From Bacillus nakamurai (GTDB lineage: Bacteria > Bacillota > Bacilli > Bacillales > Bacillaceae): a stretch of DNA of 64,000 bases. Shown one piece after another: positions 8,349 to 18,002 of the stretch. Each line of letters starts with the position of its first letter. Position 1 is the stretch's first letter. The translations under genes and the position numbers were made by a program. The DNA lies in assembly GCF_001584325.1 (NCBI RefSeq), contig NZ_LSAZ01000004.1, positions 62,001-126,000 on the forward strand, read 5' to 3'. The notes beneath the pieces are model-generated. The model searched no databases and was not told the DNA's origin. It saw nothing but the letters and a program-made list of their open reading frames with translations.

Positions 8349-9521
8349 ATGGCAGCGGGGCTTTACATCAACTATTTCCTGTTGGGCATGATCAATATCA
8401 TCATCGCTTCTAATATGGAGTCATTATCAAAACAGCTCCATACCTCAGCAGCCGGCGTCAGCTACTTGGTATCTGCCATCGGAATCGGAAAGCTGATTTC
8501 GCTCCTGTTCGCATGAAAACTCTCGGATACATTCGGAAGACGGCCGTTTATCGTGGCGGGCGCGTTTATTTATCTTATTTTCCTTATCGGTATTCCGCTT
8601 TCCACAAACTATACGGCTGCCTTTATCTTTGCCATTTGCGCGGGGATCGCCAACTCTTTCTTAGATTCAGGAACATATCCGGCTCTCATTGAAGGGTTTC
8701 CGAAAAACGCCAGATCGGCGACTGTGTTAATTAAGGCATTTGTATCCATCGGCGCAGCCGTACTTCCGTTCTTTATCGCGTTTGTTGCGGACAGGCATTT
8801 ATTTTACGGATGGACGTTTTTCGTTCCGCGCATTATTTTCTTCTTAAACAGATTTTTCCTGTTAAAGGTTCCGTTTCCGAATCATAAACAAAAAGAAGAT
8901 GGCGAAGCTGCCGAAGCTGTCCCGTCAGAAAATCAATTTAAGACACAGCCGTCTATTTGGCGCGAAGGTCTTGCCATTATCATTTTAGGTTTTACATCCA
9001 CCGCGCTGTTTATGCTTGTTCAAGTATGGCTTCCAAAGTTCGGGCAATCTGTTTTAGGCATGCCTGAAGTACAAGCAGTAACATTATTAAGTTATTACAG
9101 CATCGGCTCACTTGTTTCTGTTATTTTGCTGGCGGTGTTATTAAACAGGGTCATTAAACCGATTACGGTGATGGTGTTGTATCCGGCGATTGCAGCCGTT
9201 GCACTGCCTGCTCTCATTTCTATTCATCAGCCGGCCGTATCCATCATCATCTCATTTGTCATCGGCCTTTCGACTGCGGGCATTCTGCAATTGGCGATGA
9301 CGGTCATGGCCATTTTATTCCCTAAAAATAAAGGAACCATCACATCTTTTGTTAATATAGCATCAAGCTTATCTTTTATTGTCATTCCGCTTGTAACAGG
9401 AGCGATTTCAAAAGCGGCGGGTCTGACGCCTGTATTCCTGCTTGATATCGGGATTGCCATCGTCAGCGTCCTTCTCGCTTTGTTTATCGGCATCCGCTTT
9501 AAACAAGTGATGAAAGCCTGA
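8349..9521 (+). pseudogene. MFS permease of the shikimate/quinate-type cassette, interrupted by TGA
   Basis: One 391-codon frame runs from ATG 8349 (GGGGATG upstream) to 9521, broken only by TGA at 8514-8516 (codon 56). Across the stop the protein reads ...SLLFA-stop-KLSDTFGRRPF, the MFS loop 2-3 signature in which a Gly codon is expected, so GGA to TGA by one G-to-T change fits. Twelve hydrophobic segments are visible otherwise. Because aroD and aroE follow, the likely substrate is shikimate, quinate or a related ring acid; this is inference from context. Internal starts could only make an N-terminally truncated carrier. Confidence 0.75.
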
Positions 9522-9547
9522 CTATTTTTTAAGGGAGAGGATTTATC

Positions 9548-10309
9548 ATGAATTCCATTACAATCAAAAACACGGTCATCGGGGAAGGGCTTCCGAAAAT
9601 CATTGTGCCTTTAATGGCAGCCGGCGAGAAAGAACTTCTTCAAGAAATCGAAGACGTTAATTCACTTCATCCTGACATAATTGAATGGCGGGTTGATGTG
9701 TACGAGCATGTTGATAGCTTAGATGCCGTTAAGAACATGATTCAGAAAGTACGAAAAGCGGCCGGTGACACACCTTTGCTCTTCACTTTCAGAAGCCATA
9801 AAGAAGGCGGAAATAAAGTCATTGAAGACAGTTTTTACGTTGAACTGGTGAAAACAGCGATTGAAACGAAGCAGATTGACCTCGTTGACGTGGAATTGTT
9901 CACGGGTGAAGCCGAAGTAAAATCGATTGTGGCAGCAGCGGAAGCGAACGGTGTATACGTCGTCATGTCGAATCATGATTTTCATAAAACACCGGAAAAA
10001 GAAGAAATCATCTCCCGCCTGCGCAAAATGCAGGAATACGGCGCGCACATTCCTAAAATTGCAGTGATGCCGCAATCAACGGAGGATGTCTTCGTATTAT
10101 TGGATGCCACACATACGATGAAAAAGGCATACGCAGACCGGCCGATTATCACAATGTCTATGGCCGGAACAGGCCTGATCAGCCGCCTTGCCGGGGAAGT
10201 CTTCGGCTCCGCGTGCACGTTCGGCGCAGGCAAAGAAGCATCTGCGCCCGGGCAGATTCCTGTTGATGAACTGCGCAGTGTATTAACTATATTAAATAAA
10301 AACATGTAA
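9548..10309 (+). CDS. aroD: Type I 3-dehydroquinate dehydratase
   Basis: A 253-residue enzyme with GGGAGAGG before ATG 9548. It converts 3-dehydroquinate to 3-dehydroshikimate through a Schiff base. The family signatures are clear: EWRVD near residue 46, FTFRSHKEGG near 80, the catalytic His in NHDFHKTP near residue 143, and the Schiff-base Lys in HIPKIAVMP near 170. The biosynthetic gene (aroC in B. subtilis) is normally elsewhere, so this may be a second copy used in catabolism of quinate or shikimate, as suggested by the flanking permease, dehydrogenase and LacI regulator. It is intact, unlike both neighbours. Confidence 0.88.
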   Translation: MNSITIKNTVIGEGLPKIIVPLMAAGEKELLQEIEDVNSLHPDIIEWRVDVYEHVDSLDAVKNMIQKVRKAAGDTPLLFTFRSHKEGGNKVIEDSFYVELVKTAIETKQIDLVDVELFTGEAEVKSIVAAAEANGVYVVMSNHDFHKTPEKEEIISRLRKMQEYGAHIPKIAVMPQSTEDVFVLLDATHTMKKAYADRPIITMSMAGTGLISRLAGEVFGSACTFGAGKEASAPGQIPVDELRSVLTILNKNM

Positions 10310-10355
10310 TTCAGGACCTGAAAAACAGATGAATTGACTAACGGAGGAATACATC

Positions 10356-11239
10356 ATGAAGAAAGACTTAGGACGCATTAACGGAAAAACACAACTCATC
10401 GGATTGTTTGCCACACCGATCGGACACTCATTATCTCCGACGATGCATAACCTGGCATTTAAAAAATTAGGGCTGAACTACGCTTACCTCGCTTTTGAAG
10501 TCGGGAATGAACAGCTTCAAGATGTGGTAACGGGCATGCGTGCATTAAACGTAAGAGGCTTTAACGTATCAATGCCGAACAAAATGAACATCCTTCCTTA
10601 CCTTGATGAACTCGCCGATTCAGCGAAATTCACCGGGGCGGTTAATACCGTCGTCAATGAAAACGGCACATTGATCGGCCATTCCACAGACGGAATGGGA
10701 TACGTCCGCAACTTAAAAGAACACGGCATTGACATTACAGGCAAAAAAATGACGCTTGTCGGTTCCGGCGGCGCGGCTACTCCGATTGCGATCCAATCCG
10801 CATTGGAAGGCCTCGGCGAAATTTCAATCTTCGCCGCAATGACGCGTTTTTCGAAAGAGCGAAAGAAAATGTCCGCATGATTAATGAGGATATGAAAGGT
10901 TCTCATTGTAAAGCGAATATCTTCCCGCTCGAAGATAAAGAAGCGCTGCGTGCCGAAATCGCATCAAGCGACATTTTCGCCAACGGTACGGGCGTCGGCA
11001 TGAAGCCGCTGGAAGGCTTGAGCGTCATTGAAGATACTTCGATGCTCTGCCCGGATCTGATTGTGACAGACGTTGTGTACAACCCCGTGAAGTCTAAATT
11101 GCTCGAACAAGCTGAAGAAGCCGGCTGCCAAACCATTAACGGCCTCGGCATGATGCTTTGGCAGGGCGCCATGGCGTTTGAATATTGGACAGGCCGGGAA
11201 ATGCCGGTCCAATACATTAAAGAGCAGATGTTTGAATAA
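10356..11239 (+). pseudogene. aroE: Shikimate/quinate 5-dehydrogenase with a one-base frameshift
   Basis: The frame starts at ATG 10356 (GGAGG upstream) with the substrate motif GHSLSPTMHN and catalytic Lys in SMPNKM, passes STDGMGY and the NADP-binding GSGGAA, and then shifts near 10833-10836, running out at 10880. The remaining frame (10841-11239) carries on with RNDAFFERAKENV and the C-terminal GLGMMLWQGA motif. Adding one C in GCCGC restores a single 295-residue YdiB/AroE-type protein. The enzyme would oxidise shikimate or quinate with NAD(P). As read, the product lacks most of the cofactor domain. Confidence 0.85.
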
Positions 11240-11251
11240 GAAATTATCCAA

Positions 11252-11286
11252 AGCGCTGAGAGACACATCGTCTCCCGGCGTTTTTT
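11252..11286 (+). terminator. Terminator after aroE
   Basis: CGCTGAGAGAC - ACATC - GTCTCCCGGCG, an eleven-position stem with one mismatch, followed by six T. Confidence 0.85.
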
Positions 11287-11369
11287 CATTCACCCTCTCC
11301 CCTTTCTTCTCAGGCAAGAAAACGATTATAATGATTGTAAGAATCCATACCAAGTGAGGAATGCGACGT

Positions 11370-12380
11370 ATGAAACAACAAAAAAAACGGGTGACACTTC
11401 AGCAAGTGGCCGAGCATGCAGGCGTGTCAACATCCACCGCCTCTCTGATCGTCCGGAATAATCCGCGAATTTCAGAAGCGACCCGCGAAAGAGTGCTGCA
11501 ATCCATGCGGGAGCTGGGTTATGTATATGATCGGGTCGCCGCGAATTTAAGATCACAGACGTCGACGACTGTAGGACTGATCATTACTGACATTTCCAAT
11601 ACGTTTTTCTCAGAGTTTCTGATCGGTGTGCAAAATACGCTGGAAGACGTCGGGTTAACGGTGCTTTTAGGAACGACATTCGATTCTGTCGCCAAGCAGG
11701 ACCAGCTTATTTCAACCATGCTGGAACACCGGGTCGGCGGATTGATTTTGTGCCCTGTTTCAGGAGCAGCCGAGGAAACGCTGGCACGCCTTGAGCAGCT
11801 TGATATTCCGGTTGTGCTCGCCGTCAGGGAAATTGCCGATGCCGACTGTGACTTTGTCGGAGCTGATTATGAGGAAGGAACCTATAAAGCCGTTCATCAT
11901 TTAATAGAAAAAGGCCATAAGGACATTGCGTTTCTCGGGGGAGTGAAAAACTCTTCCACATGGACGAAACGGATGAAAGGTTTTGAAAAAGCGCTCCATG
12001 AGGCGAATCTTGAGGTAAGGAATGAATTTGTGATCGACAGCGCTCCGACCCGCGAGGAAGGATATGAAGCCGTGATGAAGCTGCTCCGTCAGCCGGCTCG
12101 TCCCTCCGCGATTTTCTGCTTCAGTGATTTGGTTGCTTTCGGCGTGATGCAAGGGGTAAGACAGGCCGGGCTCATACCGGGAGAAGATATTGACATTGTC
12201 GGATTTGATGACGTGCCGGAAGCTGAGATTTCCTATCCCCCTCTCACAACCGTTTCTTCATTTCCGCGGCAGTCAGGCAAGGAAGCCGCTCAATTGCTGC
12301 ATCATAAACTTACCCATTCCCAGCACAAAAAACAGCGCATCATCCTGTCGCCTGAGCTGGTCGTCAGAGAATCTTCATAA
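11370..12380 (+). CDS. LacI-family transcriptional regulator of the cassette
   Basis: Chosen start ATG 11370 with GTGAGGA 10-16 bases upstream; 336 residues. The N-terminal helix-turn-helix reads VTLQQVAEHAGVSTSTASL, with the hinge helix YVYDRVAANLRS near residue 55, then a periplasmic-binding-like effector domain (VGLIITDISNTFF, DIVGFDDVPEAE). A TATAAT at 11327-11332 may be its -10 box. As a LacI protein next to the MFS-aroD-aroE genes, it probably controls them in response to a ring acid; the operator and effector are not determined. Confidence 0.85.
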   Translation: MKQQKKRVTLQQVAEHAGVSTSTASLIVRNNPRISEATRERVLQSMRELGYVYDRVAANLRSQTSTTVGLIITDISNTFFSEFLIGVQNTLEDVGLTVLLGTTFDSVAKQDQLISTMLEHRVGGLILCPVSGAAEETLARLEQLDIPVVLAVREIADADCDFVGADYEEGTYKAVHHLIEKGHKDIAFLGGVKNSSTWTKRMKGFEKALHEANLEVRNEFVIDSAPTREEGYEAVMKLLRQPARPSAIFCFSDLVAFGVMQGVRQAGLIPGEDIDIVGFDDVPEAEISYPPLTTVSSFPRQSGKEAAQLLHHKLTHSQHKKQRIILSPELVVRESS

Positions 12381-12388
12381 AAAAAGCG

Positions 12389-12407
12389 GAACGCCTAAAG
12401 GGCGTCC
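12389..12407. repeat. 19-base hairpin element, copy 1
   Basis: GAACGCCTAAAGGGCGTCC, repeated exactly at 12575-12593. Each copy folds with a five-pair stem (ACGCC/GGCGT); copy 1 is followed on the minus strand by GCTTTTTTT and may act as a terminator there. Confidence 0.7.
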
Positions 12408-12483
12408 AGATTAAAGAGAAAGTGGGGGTTTTGAAGACGTATGGCAAAGAAACCCTCATTCTTTTAATTTCTTTCGTTCCGAG

Positions 12484-12499
12484 ACACAATATATTGTGT
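12484..12499. promoter_or_regulatory. Perfect 16-base palindrome with a half copy downstream
   Basis: ACACAATATATTGTGT is a perfect palindrome. The right half TATATTGTGTG recurs at 12523-12533, 33 bases on. It lies between the two copies of the 19-base hairpin in a region with no gene and looks like an operator; the binding protein is unknown. Confidence 0.4.
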
Positions 12500-12546
12500 G
12501 CCTGCCTATGGGATCAGACCAGTATATTGTGTGATTAAATTTCAAA

Positions 12547-12576
12547 AAGGCTGTCGAGATTTTCTCGACAGCCTGA
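12547..12576 (-). terminator. Terminator after yfkM
   Basis: On the minus strand AGGCTGTCGAGA - AAA - TCTCGACAGCCT is a perfect stem followed by T5. It is 30 bases past the yfkM stop. Confidence 0.9.
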
Positions 12577-12593
12577 ACGCCTAAAGGGCGTCC
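12575..12593. repeat. 19-base hairpin element, copy 2
   Basis: Exact second copy of GAACGCCTAAAGGGCGTCC, directly next to the yfkM terminator. Confidence 0.7.
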
Positions 12594-12603
12594 CGCTTTT
12601 ATG

Positions 12604-13119
12604 TTAAGCAAGTAATTTTAAAGATTCGCGATTAAATGCCGGAATGTCATCTGGCGTACGGCTTGTGACCAGCTGATTTTGGCAGACAACGACTTCTTCA
12701 TCCACCACGTTCGCGCCGGCGTTTTCCATATCAATCCGAATGGACGTGAACCCCGTCGCTTTGCGCCCGTCCAATGTTTTCGCGTTGATTAAAAGCTGAG
12801 GGCCGTGGCAAATGGCGAATACCGGTTTTTTATCGTCCATAAACGTTTTAGCAAATTGAACGAAGCGGTCATCCGCACGAAGCATATCCGGTGAGAATCC
12901 GCCTGGGATCAGCAGTGCATCGAAGTCTTTCGGATTGACATCATCGATGGACGCGTCCACTTTCACTTCCGCTTCCCCTTGCTTGCCTTTTACTGTTTTT
13001 CCTTTTTCCTGTTCAATGACTGTCAATTCATGTCCTGCATCTTTAAAAGCTTTTGCAGGCTCAGTATACTCGACATCCTCAAAATAGTCTGTTAACACAA
13101 CTGCAATTTTTTTACCCAT
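12604..13119 (-). CDS. yfkM: YfkM, DJ-1/PfpI-family general stress protein (GSP18)
   Basis: Start ATG 13119 after AGGAGG gives 171 residues, the family length. DJ-1/PfpI signatures: FEDVEYTEP with the conserved Glu, LLIPGGFSPD near residue 73, and the nucleophile Cys in AICHGPQ near residue 105. Relatives act as proteases, deglycases or methylglyoxal glyoxalases; the true activity of YfkM is unsettled. It is known as general stress protein 18 in B. subtilis, and the SigB promoter seen upstream fits that. Single-gene unit with its own terminator. Confidence 0.9.
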   Translation of the reverse strand: MGKKIAVVLTDYFEDVEYTEPAKAFKDAGHELTVIEQEKGKTVKGKQGEAEVKVDASIDDVNPKDFDALLIPGGFSPDMLRADDRFVQFAKTFMDDKKPVFAICHGPQLLINAKTLDGRKATGFTSIRIDMENAGANVVDEEVVVCQNQLVTSRTPDDIPAFNRESLKLLA

Positions 13120-13161
13120 AGTTATACTACCTCCTGGTTGATGAAGTCTACATAAAACAAT

Positions 13162-13187
13162 GTACCCCGGCCACACTAAAGTAAAAC
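13162..13187 (-). promoter_or_regulatory. SigB promoter of yfkM
   Basis: On the minus strand GTTTTA and GGGTAC are spaced by 14 bases, close to GTTTAA-N12-15-GGGTAT, and lie about 45-70 bases before the yfkM start. Confidence 0.75.
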
Positions 13188-13340
13188 ATACAAGGCACGG
13201 CCCTCATCATCCGGTTTTGCATAGGTCATTTTCCTCATTTTTCTTCTTTTTACAAGAATCATCATGAAATCTATATAAACTTTCACGAAATATTCTTACA
13301 ATGGAACTGCATACAAAATTTGTTGAAAGGTGGAGAACAG

Positions 13341-16300
13341 GTGAGAATACAGAACAGACGATGCAGCGTCAATATGACACTCCGTATTCTGCTGCCCCTA
13401 GTTATGATACTTAGTCTAATCCTCCCAACATCACCCATTAAAGCAGAAGATAACAAATCCTCCCGCGTGAATCTCAGTATTTTAGCGACAACTGACGTTC
13501 ATGCCAATATGATGGATTACGATTACTACAGCGACAAAGCAACAACTGAATTCGGGCTTGCCAGAACGGCGCAGCTGATTTCCAAACACAGGCAGGAAAA
13601 CCCGAACACACTGCTTGTCGATAACGGAGATTTGATCCAGGGGAACCCTCTTGGAGAATACGCCGTAAAATATGAGAAAAATGATATTATCTCAGGCGCG
13701 AAGACCCATCCGATTATTGAAGTGATGAACCAATTGCACTATGATGCAGGAACACTCGGCAATCATGAATTTAATTACGGGCTCGACTTTTTAGACGGCA
13801 CAATCAAAGGCGCTGATTATCCGATCGTCAACGCAAATATTAAAACAATGAGCGGCGAAAAACGCTTTACGCCGTATGTCATTCAAGACAAAACCGTGAC
13901 GGATGAAAACGGAGAAAAGCAGCAGGTAAAAGTCGGCTATATCGGCTTTGTCCCTCCTCAGATCATGACGTGGGATAAAAAAAATCTCGAGGGCCGCATT
14001 CAGGTGCAGGACATTGTCGAATCCGCCAAAGAAACCATTCCGAAAATGAAGGCTGAAGGCGCCGATGTCATCATCGCCCTTGCGCACAGCGGAATTGAAA
14101 AAAAGGCGCAATCTGCCGGAGCGGAAAATGCCGTTTTTGACCTGGCAGCAAAAGTAAACGGAATCGATGCGATTGTATCCGGCCACCAGCACGGGCTTTT
14201 CCCTGATGCGGAATACAAAGGCATTGATAAATTCAACGTGGATAAAGGAACAATTAACGGAATTCCTGTTGTGATGTCGAGCAGCTGGGGCAAATATTTA
14301 GGCGTCATCGACCTCAAGCTCGAAAAAACAGACGGCGCATGGCATGTGTCTGATTCAAAAGGCAGTATCGAGCCAATCGCCGGCAGCGTGTCAGCGGAAA
14401 ACGAAACCGTCGTCACCGTGAAGAACACGCATGAAAACACACTGAAGTACATTAGAGAACCCGTCGGCCAAACAAAAACCGATATTAACAGCTTTTTCGC
14501 CCAAGTTAAAGACGATCCGTCCATTCAAATCGTGACAGACGCGCAAAAATGGTATGCCGAAAACAAGATGAAGGATACGGAATATAAAAATCTGCCCATC
14601 CTTTCGGCAGGCGCTCCGTTTAAGGCCGGCGGCCGAAACGGTTCAAGCTACTACACCAATATTGCAGCCGGCGATCTTGCCATTAAAAATATCGGTGATT
14701 TATACCTGTATGACAATACGGTTCAAATCGTAAAACTGAACGGAAGCGAAGTCAAAGACTGGCTTGAAATGTCCGCGGGGCAATTTAATCAGATTGACGC
14801 CGCAAAAGGCGGCAGCCAAGCGCTTCTGAATGACAGTTACCGCTCTTATAATTTTGATGTCATTGACGGCGTCACCTATCAGGTCGATGTCACCAAGCCG
14901 GCCAAGTACAACGAAAACGGAACGGTAATTCATCCTGATTCAAGCAGGATTGTCAATCTTTCTTACCAAGGATAACCCGTCAGCGCGAATCAGGAATTTC
15001 TTATCGTCACAAACAATTACCGCGCTTCAGGGGGCGGCGGCTTCCCTCACTTGAGCAATGATAAAATCGTTTACTCATCAGCTGATGAAAACAGACAAGT
15101 ATTAATGGATTATATTATCCAGCAGAAAACGATTAATCCGAAGGCCGATAATAATTGGTCCATCCTGCCGGTCAAAGGGACAAACCTTACATTTGAATCC
15201 TCTCTGTCAGCGAAACCTTTTGCCGATCGGGCAGACGACGTCGCCTATATCGGCGAATCAAAAAACGCAGGCTACGGACAGTACAAACTGCAATTCAAAG
15301 ATGAGAACCCCGGCACAGACCCGCCGAAAGATGATACGTGGAAACTCACAGTCATGCATACAAATGACACGCACGCCCACCTGGATAACGCAGCAAGGCG
15401 GATGACGAAAATCAAGGAGATCAGAAGCGAAACGGACCGCAGCATTTTGCTGGATGCGGGAGATGTATTCTCCGGCGATCTCTATTTTACAAAATGGCAA
15501 GGGCTGGCCGATTTGAAAATGATGAACAAAATGGGATATGACGCGATGACCTTCGGGAACCATGAGTTCGATAAAGGCCCGACTGCTCTCGCCAGCTTCC
15601 TCAGCGGCAACGGCAGCGCCGTTGATCCGGCAGGCAAATACAATTTTCAAGCGCCGGATTTCCCGATCGTCAGCGCAAACGTTGATGTCTCCAAAGAGGC
15701 AAAGCTGAGTCCTTTTATCAAACAGCCGGACACTTTTACAGCGGAGAAAAAGAAAAAAGCAGGCATCCATCCGTACATTCTGCTTGATGTCAACGGCGAA
15801 AAAGTCGCTGTATTCGGCTTAACGACAGAAGACGCGTCAACCACCTCAAGTCCCGGAAAAAGCATTGTGTTTAATGACGCCTTCGAATCAGCGCAAAAAA
15901 CGGTAAAAGACATTCAAGACAAAGAACATGTGAATAAAATTATCGCCTTAACCCATATCGGCCATCAGCGCGATCTCGATCTGGCCAAAAAAGTAAAGGG
16001 CATTGACTTAATCGTCGGCGGACATACGCATACCTTGGTTGACAAAATGGAGGTTGTTAAAAACGAAGAGCCGACCATTGTGGCCCAAGCGAAGGAATAT
16101 GGCGAATATTTAGGGCGGGTTGATGTCGCGTTCGATCAAAACGGCGTCGTACAGCCCGCACAATCCGCGCTGCATGCTCTTCCGATTGACGAACAGACAA
16201 AAGAAGATCCGGACATGAAAAAAGAGCTCGATACTTTTAAAAACGAGCTCGTGTCGGTCAAAAATGAAAAAGTCGGTTATACAAAAATAGCGCTTGACGG

Positions 16301-17615
16301 CCAGCGCAAGCATGTCCGCTCAAAAGAAACAAACCTCGGCAACTTCATTGCTGACGGCATGCTGCAAAAAGCGAAGGAAGCCGCGGGCGCTCAATTCGCC
16401 ATCACAAACGGAGGCGGAATCCGCGCAGGGATTGACAAAGGAGACATCACACTCGGAGAGGTTTTGAATGTGATGCCGTTCGGCAATACGCTTTACGTTT
16501 CGGATTTAACCGGAAAACAAATTAAAAAAGCGCTGGAACAAGGGGTAAGCGGTATTGAAGCTGAAGGCGGCGCCTTCCCTCAAGTTTCCGGACTGACCTA
16601 TACGTTCACACTGAATCATAAGCCGGGTAACCGTGTTCTTAACGTTGCAGCCTTGCAGGATGACGGCAGCACACAGCCTATTTCCGATGACAAGACCTAC
16701 AGGGTCGCCACCAATAACTTTGTCGGCGCCGGCGGAGACGGCTATTCCGTTTTTAACGAGGCTTCCCATAAGGAAGATCTGGGCTTTGTCGACTATGAAA
16801 TTTTCACGGAGCAGCTTGAAAAATTAGGGAAACAGGTCGAACCGAAAGTAGACGGCCGCATCCAGGAAGTCTATCTTCCGACGAAACAAAAAGACGGAAC
16901 GTGGGCGCTTGAAAATGATGCCGCGTTTTCCGTCTATGCGAAAAACGCCAACACACCGATTGTCTATTATGATAAAACTGACGGCGCCAAAAAAACGATT
17001 GACCTGAAAGTGACCAAAAAGCAGATCGGCCTGTTAAAGGATAGGGAATCCGATCCTTCTCTCACAATCTTTCATGACAAGTTCAGCATGAAAATGCCGA
17101 TGGCCAATGTGAGCGCGGCCGACACACGGTTCGGCGTGACGCCAAAAGGAAAAATGAAAGCTTCTCTGTCAAATGTGTACGATTTTAATATGAAACAAAA
17201 CAACAAAGAAGTGAAAACATTTAAAGCGCCGGTCAAGCTCACCCTGCGCATTGACAATATGAAAAAAGCAAACCATCCGAGCATTTATCATGTAGACCGG
17301 AAAAAGAAAATCTATACGAAAACAGACAATGGCTCGGTCTCACATGATATCGCCACGGGCTATACCAATCACTTCAGCGAATATACGGTATTAAATGCGA
17401 ATGCAAAGAGCGCACCGCCGACAAGCGGAGATAATGGTTTCGGAAAGCAGCCTTCTTCCGGCGCCAAACCCGGCGGACATTTGCCGGGCGGCTTATTGCC
17501 TGACACCGCTACAACCATGTATTCCATCCTATTTGCCGGATTTATCATCAGCGCCCTCGGTACAGCACTTTATCTGTATCAGAGAAGAAAAGGAAAAAAG
17601 GCAAGCCAGGCATAA
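13341..17615 (+). pseudogene. yfkN: YfkN, wall-anchored trifunctional nucleotide phosphoesterase, interrupted by TAA
   Basis: GTG 13341 (AGGTGGAG upstream) opens a 1424-codon frame that is open to 17615 except for TAA at 14973-14975 (codon 545). It has a signal peptide; a first metallophosphoesterase plus 5'-nucleotidase domain (TTDVHANM, NGDLIQG, GNHEFNYG, GHQHG); a second such domain (HTNDTHAHLD, DAGDVFSGD, GNHEFDKG, GGHTHT, NGGGIRAG); and a C-terminal sorting signal LPDTA, hydrophobic segment and RRKGKK tail, recognised by sortase YhcS/SrtD. The protein reads SYQG-stop-PVSA where Lys is expected, so AAA to TAA fits. The stop would release a soluble first half without anchor. In B. subtilis it hydrolyses 2',3'-cyclic nucleotides and nucleoside monophosphates outside the cell. 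Confidence 0.9.
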
Positions 17616-17638
17616 AAAAAGAGCGGCTCTGCAAGCTG

Positions 17639-17672
17639 AGCTCTCCTAATGTAATATTAGGAGAGCTTTAAT
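17639..17672 (+). terminator. Hairpin after yfkN
   Basis: AGCTCTCCTAAT - GTAAT - ATTAGGAGAGCT is a perfect twelve-pair hairpin followed by TTAAT, a weak T tract. Confidence 0.75.
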
Positions 17673-18002
17673 ATTGTGCAGACATCAAAATCTGTTTTGC
17701 AAATAAATTCGAGCGATTTATTTTGAAGCCATATCTTCTGCGTTTGTAAATCCGCCCTCCTCTCATATTTTCCACTTATTGTTAATAGTACCCCACGAAG
17801 ACATTATAGAGATAAAACAATTCAGTTCTTTTGGATCAGATTCGACAACAGTATAGCTGAATGATAAAATATGAGGCATTCCGCGATACAGACAAATTGG
17901 TAAAGATAAAGCCAATTACATCTGTACATGTATAATATCAAGTTTATTCTATACTCACGGCGGTCTCATCGGAGGGTACTGCCCCTATATGGAGGGTTGT
18001 TT
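17673..18002. other. AT-rich intergenic region before the YibE/F pair
   Basis: No coding frame with a ribosome binding site was found. GATAAAAT at about 17863-17870 may be a -10 box for the following genes. Two GGAGGG blocks occur at 17971 and 17991; only the second is correctly spaced from a start codon (TTG 18003). Confidence 0.4.

Noticed and set aside
9719-10075. Long antisense frame opposite aroD.
   Set aside because: No ribosome binding site, no family pattern, and it lies fully within a gene whose catalytic motifs are clear; codon bias explains it.
15258-15770. A 170-codon minus-strand frame within yfkN.
   Set aside because: Lies opposite the second phosphoesterase domain with conserved motifs; no start signals.
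17991-17996. The two GGAGGG blocks before the YibE/F pair as a riboswitch or repeat element.
   Set aside because: They are short, and only one is positioned as a normal ribosome binding site; no conserved aptamer pattern is visible.
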